A stretch of 64,000 nt of DNA. It comes from Sciurus carolinensis (lineage: Eukaryota > Chordata > Mammalia > Rodentia > Sciuridae). The notes beneath the pieces are model-generated. The model saw only the letters and a list, made by a program, of their open reading frames with translations. It did not search any database and was not told the DNA's origin. The stretch is from NCBI RefSeq assembly GCF_902686445.1, contig NC_062220.1, forward strand, positions 113,756,643-113,820,642. Direction: 5' to 3'. The translations under genes and the position numbers were made by a program. Below are positions 12,106 through 24,128 of this stretch, in pieces. Positions within the stretch are counted from its first letter, which is position 1. Each line of letters begins with the position of its first letter.

Positions 12106-12884
12106 CATATGCCTGTCTAGGGCTACTATTTAATGTTACACTGGGAGTTGGGAGAAAAAAACCTATACAGTTGTCTTCCTCTTATTTTTAATAAAATAGG
12201 AAAATCATGCAGTGTGTTTCCTACACACATACACACTTTTTTTTTGAACAAGTGTTATTTCTGCAGGGAAAAGATTTGCTGTTGTAATTTTAAAACTTTA
12301 AAATAAAAAATGGGAAAAGGAAATAAAAAGAGGCATTCTTATACAACAAAATCATATCAAGAATGTCTTTGTACATTCTAGAATGAGATTTATGGCTATA
12401 GAAAGACTTTGGGGAAGTTGTTTTTCATCTAAAGACCTATTTGTGGGTAGTACCTGCCTCTAAGTAACAGAATTATAAAACTTAAATAGTATGATAAAAG
12501 GAATCCCAGTCACTTGCTAGATCTATGATCTGCCAAATCATTTATTTCCTAGGTTTCTTTTGGTACCTGTGGTATAAGCACATTTTATTAGATTAACTCA
12601 AAGTTCCTTTCAATTTTAAAACACTGTTCAAGGCCTAAAAAAAGGAAGTGAGATTTGATCTACCCAAGCAATTATCTCAATCTTAATCTGAAATGCCTAT
12701 TTATTATTAAGGCCGCATAAATATTAAAATAATTTTATCTAGATTAGTGTAGTCTCACTACAGTTGTATCAGGTAAAGTTTGTGCTCTCACCAAGTTTTG
12801 GAATTCCCAGAACCTAACCAAATGTATTTTATCATATGGAGGCTTTCTGGTAATAGAAGGTTATAAGTATGACTTGGTCTTAAG

Positions 12885-14935
12885 AAGAAATTCATCAACC
12901 CTAGCAAGAGCAATTAGGCAAAAGAAATAAATTAATGGAATACAAATAGGAAAAGAAAAACTCAAACTATCCCTATTTGCCAATGACATGATTTTATATT
13001 TAGAAGACCCAAAAAAGATTCCACCATAAAGGTTCTAGAACTCATAAATTCAGCAAAGTAACAGGATATAAAATTAACACCCATAAATCAATTATGTTCC
13101 TAACACCAAGTATGAATCAGCTGAAAGAGAAATTAGGAAAACTGCCTCATTCACAATAGCTTCAAAAAAATAAAATTGTGTGTATCAATCTAACAAAAGA
13201 GGTGAAAGATCTCTACAATGCAAACTATAGAACATTAAAGTAATTGAAAAAGACCTTAGAAGATGGAAAGAACTCCCATGTCTTTGCATAGGCAGAACTA
13301 ATATTGTCAAAATGGTCATACTACCAAAAATGCCTTATAAATTTAATGCAATTCCTATTAAAAGTCCAATGATGTTCTTCATAGAAACAGAAAAAGCAGT
13401 CATGACATTCATTTGGAAAAATAAGAGGCCCAGAATAGTCAAAGAAATCCTTAGCAAGAAAAGCAAAGAAGGAGGCATCACAATAACAGACTTTAAATTA
13501 TACTACAGAGTTATAGTAACAAAAACAGCATGGTATTGGCACAAAAATAGACATTAAGACCAGTGGAACAAAAATGAAGACTCGGAGACAAACCCAGATA
13601 AATACAGTTATGTCATACTAGACAAAGGCACCAAAAACAAACATTGGAGAAATGATAGCCTCTTCAACAAATGGTGCTGGGAAAACTGGAAATCCATATG
13701 TAGTAAAATGAAATTTAACCCCTATCTCTCACCCTGCACAAAGTAGATCAGGAACCTAGGCATTAAAACAGAGACACCCCGCACCTACTAGAAGAAAATG
13801 TAGGCCCAACTTTCCATCCTGTGAGCTTAGGAACAAACTTCCTCAACAAGTCTCCTAGAGCACAAGAAGTAAAATCAAATATCAATAAATGGGATGGTAG
13901 CAAACTAAAAAGCTTCTTTGCTGCAAAGAAAATAATCAAGAATGTGAAGAGAAAGCCTACATAATGGAAGAAAATGTTTGCCACCTGCACCTTAGAGCCT
14001 TAGTCTCTGGGATATATAAAGAACTCAAAAAAGTTAACACCAAAAAATAAATAACCCAATCAGTGAATGGGCAAAGGAACTAAACAGGCACTTCACAGAA
14101 GAAAAAATATGAATGGCCAACAAATATATGAAACAATGTTCAACATCTCTAGCAATTAATGAAATGCAAATTAAAACTACACAGAGATTCTACCTAACTC
14201 CAGTCAGAATGGCAATTATCAAGAATTCAAATAACAAGATATGTTGTTTAGGATGTAGGGAAATTGCTGGTAGGACTGCAAATTGGTGCAACAACTAAGG
14301 AAAACAGTATGGAGTTTCCTCAGGACACTTAGAATGGAACCACCATTTGACCCAGTTATCTTTGGCATATACCCAAAGCACTTAAAATCAACATACTATA
14401 GTGACACAGCCCCATCAATGTTTATAGCAACTTAATTCACAATAGCTAAGCTATGGAACCAACATAGGTGCCCTTCAACAGATGAATGGATAAAGAAAAT
14501 ATGGTATATATACACAATGGAATATTACTCAGCCTTAGAGAAGAATGAAATTGTGGCATTTGCCAGAAGTGGATGGAATTGGAGACTTGTGCTAAGTGAA
14601 ATAAGTCAATCCCTAAAAAACAAAGGCAGAATGTTCTGTCTGATATGTGGATGCTAACACACAATAAGGAGAGGGAGAAGTGAAGAATAGAAGTTCATTG
14701 GATTAGACAAAGGGGAATGAAGGGAAGGGCGGGGGGATGGAAATAGAAAAGTGGAATGAATCAGACAAAACTTTCCTATGTTCATATGTGAATACATGAC
14801 CAGTGAAACTCCACATCATGTACAACTGCAAGAATGGGATCCTAATTAGAATAATTAGAATTATACTCCATGTATGCATAATATGTCAAAATAGATTTTA
14901 CTGTCATGTTTATATCATGTATACAAAATGTTTTA
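12885..14935 (+). mobile_element. L1, 5'-truncated, ORF2 3' part plus 3' UTR
   Basis: Starts inside the reverse transcriptase region, with a catalytic block reading [15 protein letters not shown] (near 12976). It continues through the ORF2 C-terminal region to the 3' UTR around 14640-14935. Frames are broken many times; the longest open piece is 81 codons at 13312-13557. The same protein order occurs in the longer L1 at 48895, but this copy is more diverged and has a different 3' UTR, so it belongs to an older or separate subfamily. No activity is expected. Confidence 0.85.
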
Positions 14936-14940
14936 AAAAT

Positions 14941-15147
14941 TTTGGGGGTGTGCACCAGGTATTGAACTCAGGGGTACTTCATCACTGGGCCACATCCCCA
15001 GCCCTATTTTGTATTTATTTAGAGACAGGATCTCATTGAGTTGCTTAGTGCCTCACTTTTGCAGAAGCTGGCTTTGAACTCATGATCCTCCTGCCTCAAC
15101 CTCCCCAAACTGCCAGGATTACAGGCATGCACCACTGTGCCCAGCTA
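14941..15147 (-). repeat. MEN (B1-dID) SINE, antisense
   Basis: Both halves are present. The plus strand shows aggtattgaactcagggg (ID side) and then ggattacaggcatgcaccac (B1 side). It directly follows the L1 3' end. Confidence 0.85.
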
Positions 15148-15399
15148 AATTTTTTTTTAAATAACTTTATCAAGTTTAAGGACTAGTACTGTGCTACTCT
15201 TATAAGATACTTCTGATAGTCCCAGAGCTAGAGATGTTTTTTAACTCAAGGATTTAATTATAGAAGAAAACTTCCCTATCCAACTTTTAAGGTTTCTTTT
15301 TCTTTAAGGATTAAATATAATTTTTTAATGTGGCATTCTAGACTTGCTACATCTTGGCTTATATGTCTTTTCCCTTCTTTTCTCCCATTCTACACTGCT

Positions 15400-15725
15400 T
15401 GAACTCTAAGCCTCATGATTTCAATCTGACACCTGTGTCCCAGATGTTTCACAGCATTCTTGCCTACACTAATGACATTCCTCTTCCTTACCACTTGTCC
15501 AAATCCTACCTTTTCTTCAGGACCCAACTAGGTCTTACTTTGCCCACAAAGTCTTCCTAGTCAGGGTCAGCCTCAGATAACCAATAGCACACCTTCTGTG
15601 TTCCTGGAGCCTCTAGTGTCTCTTCACTCATTTACTACTTAGTCTCTGCTGTCTGGTATACTAACTCCTCTTTGATGTACAAGTTTTGTCTTTTCAACTG
15701 GATTATAAATTCCATGAAGCTACGG
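15400..15725 (+). repeat. L2 LINE 3' fragment
   Basis: Reads in L2 3'-end order: ccttttcttcaggacccaac, an aagtcttcctagtc block, and ttataaattccatgaagcta. Divergent and non-coding. Confidence 0.5.
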
Positions 15726-15756
15726 GTTTCTTTCTCTCTTTCTCCCTCACCCTCTC

Positions 15757-15967
15757 TCATATTGGGGATTGAACCCAGGGTCACTGATCCACATCCCCAG
15801 TCAATTAGCCATTTTTATATTTTATTTTGAGACAGGGTCTTGATGAATTGCTTAGGACTTTGCTGAGTTGCTGAGGCTGGCTTTGGAGTATGGCTTTGAA
15901 CTTAGGATCCTCCTGCCTCAGCCTCCTGAGTTGCTGGGATCACAGGCATGTTCCACTATGCTTGACT
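15757..15967 (-). repeat. MEN (B1-dID) SINE, antisense
   Basis: The plus strand has tggggattgaacccagggtc, then gagacagggtcttgatgaat, and cctcctgcctcagcctcctg. Both halves are recognisable. Confidence 0.85.
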
Positions 15968-16104
15968 GAGGTGTTCTCTTTATTTTACTTTTGGCTTTAT
16001 TTAATGTTTTACAGATTACCAGAGTACTACATGCTTGTTGTAACAATTGAAGCCATACATGAAAAATATTAAACTGTTGAAGGAGGCACTATTTAAATAT
16101 TTTA

Positions 16105-16440
16105 TTAACATTAACTCATTTACTCTCACAACAATTCAATAAAGTAGCTATCACTAACATATTTTTTTAAAAGTAGGTGTCTCTATTACCTATATTTTAT
16201 AGATGATGGAAATGAGTTGCAGAGAGGTAATATCAGACACTTTCCACCAGATGTTGTAGACAAAGTTTTGTTGGACCATAGCTACATTATAGTATCTATG
16301 GCTTCTTTCATGCTACAATGGCAAAATCAACTGCAAAACCTAAAATATTTACTATCTGGCCATTTGACAGAAAAACGTTTGACCCCTGACCAAGACCATA
16401 CAGCTTGTTAGTACCAGAATAAGGACTTAAACCTGACTCT
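16105..16440 (+). repeat. MIR SINE
   Basis: Motifs ctcatttactctcacaacaa and atgatggaaatgagttgcag, then a late ccagaataaggacttaaacc block. An internal stretch is unusual, so the element may be interrupted. Confidence 0.55.
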
Positions 16441-16593
16441 TTTACTGTACAGTTCATCCTAATCATTCTACTATATTCCCTCCCTGATATCCTTCTACTT
16501 TCAGGTAACTCTCTGAGGTTACTACAGTTAACTTCACATGCTTCTTTCCAAACCTTTTTCCTTGCTCATACAAATGTGCACAATTATCTATGA

Positions 16594-16626
<33 letters not shown>

Positions 16627-16629
16627 TAC
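16594..16629. repeat. (TA)n microsatellite
   Basis: About 36 nt of TA dinucleotides, slightly interrupted at the 3' end. Confidence 0.9.
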
Positions 16630-16822
16630 AAATGTACACATTCACTCATGCCTAAATGAAAGTTACTGAACACATGCATTTTTTTCTCTTTAACACATAT
16701 CACAGGAATTTGGGAATACCAACAGGCACTTCGGTATGTCTTAGGCCATTTTAAATAGCAAAATCATGAAAGGAAGTTCAAAAGAGTTAAATAATTGGGC
16801 ACTAAATAGACTAAGTAAAGGA

Positions 16823-16899
16823 CACATGATTACAGTATGATAGCTGAACTCAGAAGGCAAAGAGTGCCTTTGTTTCAATTATCATACTGTAAACATGGG
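16823..16899 (+). other. Long imperfect hairpin
   Basis: Arms ttacagtatgata (16830-16842) and tatcatactgtaa (16880-16892) are exact reverse complements. An inner pair, aaggca (16854-16859) and tgcctt (16865-16870), closes a 5-nt loop. Outside the main arms, catg pairs with catg. The whole is about 77 nt, the size of a small-RNA precursor or a short inverted-repeat transposon relic. No expression evidence is available. Confidence 0.5.
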
Positions 16900-17002
16900 A
16901 ACATGTGCTTCAGATGACAAATTTGTTGCTGCCCTGTGCATATCTGTGAATGCAAAAATGAAAAATTGTTGGTTCTGGGTTTACAAATAAATTGTAGGGA
17001 GT

Positions 17003-17165
17003 AGCCAGGCGCCATGGCGCATGCCTGTAATCCCAGAGGTTCAGGAGGCTGAAACAGGAGGATTACGAGTTCAAAGCCAGCCTCAGCAAAAGCAAGGCAC
17101 TAAGAAACTCAGTGAGACTCTGTCTCTAAATAACATACAAAATAGGGCTGGGGATGTGGCTAGTA
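17003..17165 (+). repeat. MEN SINE, sense, 3'-truncated
   Basis: Starts ggcgccatggcgcatgcctg, continues with taatcccagaggttcagg, and stops soon after the ggctggggatgtggctag box of the ID half. Confidence 0.85.
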
Positions 17166-17502
17166 CAAAAAAAAAATGTTGTGAGTAAGCAAGTACAAAA
17201 ATATGCAATCTACTAATTACAAGAATCAACTGTGTTAATCTAAAAATTTATCAATTGATTTTTCTTGCAAAATAAAATCATTCTATTCACATTACTCAGA
17301 GATTTGCTTTTTTCTCTTAACAACTCACAAATATTCTGGGAAGGGGGTGAGGAAGGGAGGAATGGAGAGAGGATCGTTAATTGGTACAGGGGTGCATTTG
17401 AGTAGAAGGAATAATTTCTAATGTTCTATAGCACAGTCAGGTAACTACATTTGACAATAATTACTTCAGAACAATTAGAAAGAATTTTGAATGTCCCTGT
17501 TT

Positions 17503-17937
17503 TAGTCAGCTTTTTCACTGATGTGACTAAAGAACCCAACTAGAACAACTATAGCAGAGGAAAAGTTTATTTGAGGTCTCACAGTTTCAAAGGTCTTAGA
17601 CCATAGAAGGGTCAGCTCCATTCCTCAGGGCTCAAGGTGAGGCAGAACATCATGACAGAAGAGTGTGGCAGAGGTAAGCAGCTCACATGGTGATCAGGAG
17701 ACAGAGATAGACTTCACTCTCCAGATACAAAATACATACCCCATAGCCACTCCCCAAATGAACCATTTCCTCCAGCCATACCCCAGCTGTCTCCAGATAC
17801 CACTCAGTTAATCCCATCAGGAATTAATTCACTGATTAGGTTAAGGCTATAACATGATCATTTCTCCTCCAAACCTTCTTGCAGTGTCTCACACATGAGC
17901 TTTTGGGAGACACCTCACATCCAAACCATAACATTCC
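17503..17937 (-). mobile_element. MaLR-type LTR, antisense
   Basis: The minus strand begins near tgttatggtttggatgtgag and contains tgtctcccaaaagctcatgt, matching the MLT1/MST start. The plus-strand end is ttagtcagctttttcactga. It is a third solo LTR of this group in the window. Confidence 0.75.
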
Positions 17938-18024
17938 CCAACACAAAGAAGTGATAAATGTCTTGCCACTTACCCTGATGTGATCATTACACATTGTATT
18001 CACCTGTAGACATGTCATACTTTG

Positions 18025-18096
18025 GGCTGAAAGTATAGTTCAGTGGTAGAGCACTTCTCAAGCCTCTTGGTCAGTCCTTAGCACTGGGAAAAAAAA
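18025..18096 (+). repeat. ID SINE, sense
   Basis: The ID core ttcagtggtagagcacttct ends in a short A run. Direct repeats tcatactttg at 18015-18024 and 18097-18106 are an exact 10-bp target-site duplication. Confidence 0.85.
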
Positions 18097-18441
18097 TCAT
18101 ACTTTGTCCTATAAATATGTATAATCATTATGCATCAATTAAAATTAAAATATATTAAAAATCATAAATATTTACAAACCTTAGTAGTTGTAATCTTCTT
18201 CTTTCTCTGTGTCCACATACATTACCACAAATTTTTTAAATTAATGGAATTCATATCCCATTACTGTTCTTCTCATCTCTTTGCATTCTTAGTATGTGAT
18301 ACACATTGGCAGTCAGTAAATGTTTATTGTTTAGTTTAGCAAACATTTATTGACTTTTGTGTGCCAAATGCTGAACTAAATAATGAGTTTACAAAAATAA
18401 ATAAGACATGGTACTCTTCCTTTAAAGATTATATTAACTGG

Positions 18442-18582
18442 ACTGGGGTTGTGACTCAGTGGTAGAGCACTTGCCTATCATGTGTGAGGCACTTGGTTCA
18501 ATTTTCAGCACCACATACAAATAAAATTAATAAAAAATAAATGTCTATCAACGTCTAAAATTTTTTCAAAAAACAAAAGAGA
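18442..18582 (+). repeat. ID SINE, sense
   Basis: Core actggggttgtgactcagtg, then agagcacttgcctatcatgt, and a long A-rich tail. The flanks agattatattaactgg and agattatatcaactgg form a 16-bp target-site duplication with one mismatch. Confidence 0.85.
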
Positions 18583-18904
18583 AGATTATATCAACTGGTA
18601 GTGTTATTCTTCCATTAACTATGAGTGAAACAGAAGAGCCAGTAATTATTCTGCCTTGAAGAGACAGGAAGCATTGAACCATGGGTAACAGTTGAATGTA
18701 AACTCTATGAAAGAGGGATATTTTTTTAGTCTGTTATGCTAGCTATATTACCTCTAAACCTAAAACAGTTCATGGAATATAATAAAAATTACATAAATAT
18801 TTTAAGATTTCCATATTTGGAGAATGGAAAGAAGAACAGTCCTGGACAAAAGAATTACATGAGACATTTTCCAATCTTATTGGACCAGTAAACACTTAAA
18901 TTTT

Positions 18905-19905
18905 TTTTTACTGAGAATATGTATTTATAAAATGCATGTAAGTGTATAACTAGATGAATTTTACAAACCAAATACTTTCTTGGGACCAGAAGTCAGACCA
19001 AGAAACAAAACTATACCAATATCTCCCAATAGCATAGATTAGTTTCACCTGCTTTTATTGTATCTTATATAAATGAAATCTTATCTAAGTATTAACTCAT
19101 ATCTGGTTTCTTTTGCTCAGCATCAAGTGTGAGAGTCACATTTTTTTTTTTTTTTTTTTTTTTTTTTGGTACCAGAGGCACTTAAGCACTGAGTTGCATC
19201 CCAGTCCTTTTTTTTTTTTTTTTTTTGAGACAGGGTCTTGGCTAAGTTGCTTAGGGCCTTGTTACATTGTTAACTGTAGATCATTCATTCTCATTGCCAT
19301 AAAGTATTCCACTGGGGAGTATACCACAAATTTTTTTTTAATCTATTCTACTGTTGATGAACATTTAAGTAGTTTCCAGTTTGGCGGTATTTACAAATAA
19401 TGCTATTAAAGATATCTTGGTACATGTCATTTAGTGAACATATATATGAGCATATGTGTTAAATTTAATTTTGTAGAATACTGTAAAATAGTTTTTCAAC
19501 ATTCCCACAACCAGTGTTGAATACTTATTATTCAATATTTTTGCCAATATTTGGTATTTTATGAATATTTTTAACCATTTCAGTGGGTATGTTGTGTTCT
19601 GTCATTGTGATTTTAATGTGCATTTCCCTGATGATGTTCAAGCACTTTTACACATGTTTATTGACCATTTAGGTATTCTCTTTGTTTGTTGCCTATTCAA
19701 GTCTTTTACACATTTTTCTATTCAGTTTTCTTTTTCTTGATGAATTTTAGGAGTTCTTTATATATTCCAGATATGAATTCTTTGTCAAACCTGTATTGAG
19801 AATATCTTCTACTCTTGAGTTACCTCTTTGCTTTTAATTGTGTAGTGTAGTAATGAACAGAAGTTCTTAAGTATAGTCTAATTCATCAATATTTGTAAAA
19901 TACTT
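18905..19905 (-). mobile_element. Old L1 fragment, antisense, split by a SINE
   Basis: The minus strand corresponds to the L1 ORF2 3' end and 3' UTR. Plus-strand landmarks include tttcttttgctcagcatcaa, ctactgttgatgaacattta, atgtgcatttccctgatgat and gagttctttatatattccag. No open frame survives. A MEN SINE at 19141-19275 interrupts it. It lies in HORMAD2 intron 2. Confidence 0.75.
19141..19275 (-). repeat. MEN SINE, antisense, truncated
   Basis: A 28-nt T run is followed by ggtaccagaggcacttaagc, a second T run, then gagacagggtcttggctaag. The B1 half stops early. It interrupts the antisense L1. Confidence 0.7.
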
Positions 19906-20609
19906 TAAAATCATAATGTCTCAGAACAATACCAGCTGGAGTTCATGAGACATATTTTGTGCTTGTCTTGAAGAAGACAGCAAAATGGAATCTCATTGAG
20001 TAATTAATCGTAATTAAATGATCGTTTTTATTTTTGTTAAAACATTCACTATACATTGACTAAAATGACAAGCATGTTGAAATTATTTAAGATACAGAAC
20101 ATAAACTATCAACAAATATTCTATATGCAAGTTGACTGTCGATACACATCCCTTACATACAAATTCTTGTATCTTTTACTCTCTAATGACATTCTTTGTA
20201 TGGTCCACTATCTCTTAAAGCAGATTATTCAGTCATTTAAGAACTATACACATTTGTTTAGCATGTCATGTATACACACACACACACGATTTGAAAGAAA
20301 ATTTGCTAGCATTGATGTTTTTTATAGAACTCTAAAAGAACTTTAATATTTCTCAGAATTCTAGCTTAAGCAAAACACAAAAAGTATGGAAATACATGGC
20401 AGTAGGACAATAGATGAATAGTAGTTTCACATGCCTAAAGAGGAGGATGTATGGGAGAGGTAAGAGTGGGTGCACAGAGGAAGAGGTAGGAGATGAGGTC
20501 ATAGAGCTAGACAAAGACAAAAGTCTGACAGTTCTCAAATGCACACTTGAGTACTTGAAGTCTATTCTGTATGAAAATTGGGAATGTTTATGATAATATT
20601 TATATTCTT

Positions 20610-20830
20610 TTTTTTTTTTTTTTTTTTTAGTTTTGGTACTGGGATTGAACTCAGGGACACTCAACCACTGAGCCACATCCCAGCCCTTTTTTTGCATTTT
20701 ATTTAGAGACAGGGTCTCACTGAATTGCTTAGCGCCTCCCTAAATTGCTGAGTCTGGCTTTGAACTCATGATCCTCTTGCCTCAGCCTCCCAAGCTGCTG
20801 GGATTACAGGTGTGCGCCACTGCACCCAGC
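20610..20830 (-). repeat. MEN (B1-dID) SINE, antisense
   Basis: Full element with the tail as a T run. Copies of aatatttatattctt at 20595-20609 and 20831-20845 form an exact 15-bp target-site duplication, so this is a young insertion. Confidence 0.92.
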
Positions 20831-21445
20831 AATATTTATATTCTTGAAAGTTAATTCCAATGGTTAAATGAAAGACAGATTGCATAAAAAGAATTGTTGC
20901 CAGGAAAAACAGGGGCTACTGCAGTAATAAAGGGATGAAGTAAGTATGTCCTAAACCAAGACCATGACAGAAGGGAAGGGAGAAACAGGTTTGAAGACTC
21001 TTTTAGAGAAAATTAATAGCATTTAATGATTGAATATGGAGTACAAAGGAGGAAGAAAAGTCAAAGATGAAGCTGCTTCTAACCTGGATGACTGGAGGAA
21101 TGCTGATTCACTTGTCTGAGAATGAAACTTGGGATCAGGTCTCAGCCAGGCATTACAGAGAGAAACTGAGTTTGAGGAATCTACAAAATGATCTAGGAAC
21201 CGATGTTCAGAAATTAAAATGTAGAAGTGGAATTCAAAACAGAAATAGGGTCTCGAAGGCCTCTCTGTATAGAAAATAGCTGAAGCTATGAGAATAGATG
21301 CTATTATCCAAAAAGAGAGCTATGAAAAGAAAAAAGGTTAGAAAACAGAATCCTGGGGGAGAACCAACATTGAAGGGGCAGACAACTGAAAAAATAAGAG
21401 ATCGAGTTAGGTATGTAGGGTTAGGCGAAAACAAGTGTGTTATTG

Positions 21446-21540
21446 GTCTGGGGTCCTAGCTCAAGAGTAGAGCTCTTAGCATGTGCAATGCCCTGGGTTT
21501 GATCCCTAGCACTGCCAAAATGACAACAAAGCAAAATAAT
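21446..21540 (+). repeat. ID SINE, sense
   Basis: Core ggggtcctagctcaagagta, then gagctcttagcatgtgcaat and gggtttgatccctagcactg, followed by an A-rich tail. Confidence 0.75.
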
Positions 21541-21879
21541 GTCATGGCAGCTTGAAGAAGAAAAGAGTGTGAAAGCCGTAATTTCAAATGCTGCAAAGAA
21601 GTTAACACATTAATGTGGAATGAGAAGTAGCAATGATAAGATGCTCTCAGAGACTGGAGAGAACAGTGTAGAATGGAGTGGGGAGAAGAGCTAGATTGCA
21701 GTGAGGTCTGAGGAGTATTAGAGAAGGAAGGAGATCTTGTAATCACAGTAAAACTTCAAACATGCCTCAAGTGCATGGATCATTGTAAAAAAAATTTTTT
21801 TTGCAGATTTTCATTTGTTGTTGTTGTAACTGTTTTGTTTTTTCTTTTCTGCCTTGCTTGTATAGAAATTTTTTTCCCC

Positions 21880-21950
21880 TTTTTTTGAGGTGTTAGGGAT
21901 TGAATCTCTCATATACTAGGGAAGTACTCTAGCACTGACTACATGATACA
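21880..21950 (-). repeat. Degenerate ID SINE, antisense
   Basis: The plus strand reads gaggtgttagggattgaatc, then a actctagcactgactac block, resembling an eroded ID element. It lies 150 nt before the second HORMAD2 coding exon. Confidence 0.5.
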
Positions 21951-22101
21951 ATGCAATATTTAAAGCCCTATTTCCATTTGATTACATCTAAATGTATCAA
22001 ATTTGAAGTAAAAAATCTTTCTATCAACTGTGATAATAGGATGGTTGTGGGCTAAATATATTAAAAAATACTAATGTTTTTCACCTTTTTTTTTTTTCTA
22101 G

Positions 22102-22235
22102 GAAATGGTTTTCCCATCCCAAATTACTAATGAGCATGATAATGGTGAAGAAACGTTTTGCTACTTCTATCTCATGTATAACATACCTAAGGGACCTATT
22201 CCCAGAGAGTTCTTATGGAGAACACCATTTGGATG
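22102..22235 (+). pseudogene. HORMAD2: HORMAD2 exon with 8-nt deletion and lost donor
   Basis: After the acceptor ttttttttctag, codons read [13 protein letters not shown]. Eight nucleotides are then missing relative to the family (between about 22140 and 22142). In the shifted frame the rest is recognisable: [16 protein letters not shown], then [15 protein letters not shown], the start of the HORMA fold. Family phase requires the exon to end at G22235, but the next bases are TT instead of GT. The nearest GT is one base upstream (22235-22236). Splicing there removes a ninth base and reopens the exon 4 frame, at the cost of about 32 scrambled residues. Splicing after 22235 would create an immediate TGA. 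Confidence 0.85.
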
Positions 22236-24064
22236 TTAAAATTTAATTAAAATTGTTGCCTTGGTAATTATAGCCCTTTTCTCTATTTAGCAGGAGCAAA
22301 TCTTTCATTTTTCACGGTGTATTGATTCCAATTTATGGACCGATTTTTCAAAACTAAATTGCTAATCCATTTTCCATTTTAATTTCACTATTTTAGTGGT
22401 TTTTCTTAAAAGAAACATTAACTTCTGGCAAGTTACCGAATGAGAACAATAAATCTGTATGGAGAAGCCTAATATTTCTAAGCTATCCCTACAAAACAAT
22501 AGCCAGAACAAAATATGAATGCTGAAGATTCACTTTAGTTTGCACCTCAATTGAATTTGTTCTTTGAAGAAGTTCAAAAGACGACTATTCTCCCTATTAA
22601 CATATATAAGTAAGCTGAGTGGGGGGAGGCAAACCCATTTGTTGATTATTATGGACATTTAGACAACTACTATTCTCACTAGTTCTGTCCTTTTCTCAAT
22701 TGCCAGATTTTCTTATTCCCTTAAACATATTGCTTTGTATCATAAGCTATTTCTGGCTCATTTTCATTGTTTATATTTAAAAAAAATATACCTGGAAAAA
22801 ATGTACCTAGAATTCTTCAGTTTTTCAAAATATTAATGTCTATTTGTTTAAAGCTTGACTGTGAATGGTTGGTTCACACTAATATTGTCACTAAAATGGG
22901 AACTGTCATTTGGAAAATGAATAGAGCCACAAGTTTCCTTGTTAAGATGTCATTTTTTTCAAAATATAACTTTAAATCTCTCACATACATATTTAATGAC
23001 ATACCTTAGCCTCATTACAATTTAATTTTTTAAGCAGTATTTAATTCTCTGTATAAGCATCACCAAAATGCATGTGTACTTTATAAATGTCAACATGATA
23101 TTATAATCATGACAACCTCATTCGTATTATGACGTTTTTAAAAGGTCTGTGGGATATAAATCTATAATAGTGAATATGTTTATATGTAGCATCTCATTAC
23201 AGTTTCCCCTTGTGTTTAGAATATGGAATTGTAAAGGATGTGTTTGGGTCATTAAATACTTAACTGTATGTGAGTTACTTCATAGGCATGGGGGTAAAAC
23301 CATTCCTTTGAAAGTTATAGTAGAAGTTTTGTCTCCTCACCATTTGTACTTAAAGTAAACCACGTTATTGAAATGATCAATTCTCCTATGTTGTTTTCTT
23401 TCTGATAATCTCTATATGTTATGCAAACATGGAATGATTTTCATATCCTTCAGCAGAAGAAGACGTGACATCTATTTGAGGGTAGGAAAACCATATGAAA
23501 AGATAAGTGACTCATACAAAATTATAATAAATCAGTGATTTGATTTTTGGCCGATCTAAGTCAAAAGACTTTTAATATGGTGTTTCTTTTCTTTCCTAAG
23601 TACTTGGCTTTATTATTCAAACATTAATTTCCATCTGAAATTGAGGTACTTAGGGAAGAAAAGAATTTTGAGAATAATTCATGCAAACTTATTTTTTCAT
23701 TTTTTATTCAGTGAGATGGAGAGAAATGAGATTGAGGTGTGTGTTTCAAATTAATCAATGGAGATGATCTCAATACTATGATTACTTAAAAGTGAAGAAA
23801 AAGAAGCAACAAATCAATTTTGCAATCAATTCAGTTGTACTGTGTTATAAACAGGTAAGACTGCTAAACTGTCATCAAATTGGGACCAATAATTATCAAC
23901 ATAGGATTTATTTTTAAAGTGATATTTAGAGATTCAAATTGTTTTTAATAGGCCATAAACTAAATAAGTTATATAAATAAAATAAGGGAAATACCCTATT
24001 TAGCCCGAACATTTTCCTTACTGTACTCAGCAGATGAAAATAGACTGTGTTTCTATTTTTGTAG
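22236..24064. other. HORMAD2 intron 3, no feature seen
   Basis: AT-rich sequence without recognisable SINE, LINE or exon. Short frames here have no family resemblance. Confidence 0.5.
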
Positions 24065-24128
24065 ATCTCAGTTTAAAAATCCTTCAAGAAGACAAACAAT
24101 GTCCTGGGTCACTGCATATTATCAAGTG
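24065..24128 (+). CDS. HORMAD2: HORMAD2 exon encoding [19 protein letters not shown]
   Basis: The acceptor tatttttgtag precedes 24065 and the strong donor aagtg|gtaagt follows 24128. The 64-nt exon keeps the expected phase (enters at codon position 2, leaves after two bases of a Trp codon). The peptide, part of the HORMA domain, is well conserved. A 33-bp tandem duplication begins inside its last five bases and repeats the donor at 24161/24162. Confidence 0.88.

Larger units (their letters stand above)
9953..12327 (+). pseudogene. H1-0: Processed pseudogene of linker histone H1.0
   Basis: H1.0 is the replication-independent linker histone. From the ATG at 10280 the frame reads [20 protein letters not shown], then [11 protein letters not shown] and the globular domain. 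A 5-nt insertion after the LYKVGE codons (near 10463) shifts the frame. It resumes as QTKGVGASG, then [14 protein letters not shown], with at least one more shift in the lysine/proline tail (10690-10870). The 5' UTR and a 1.4-kb 3' UTR are present without introns. The copy ends in an AATAAA-containing A-rich tail. Flanks aagaggtattctt (9940-9952) and aagaggcattctt (12328-12340) form a 13-bp target-site duplication with one mismatch. A later ID SINE interrupts the 3' UTR. The source gene is single-exon, so processing is inferred from the tail and duplication. Confidence 0.9.
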
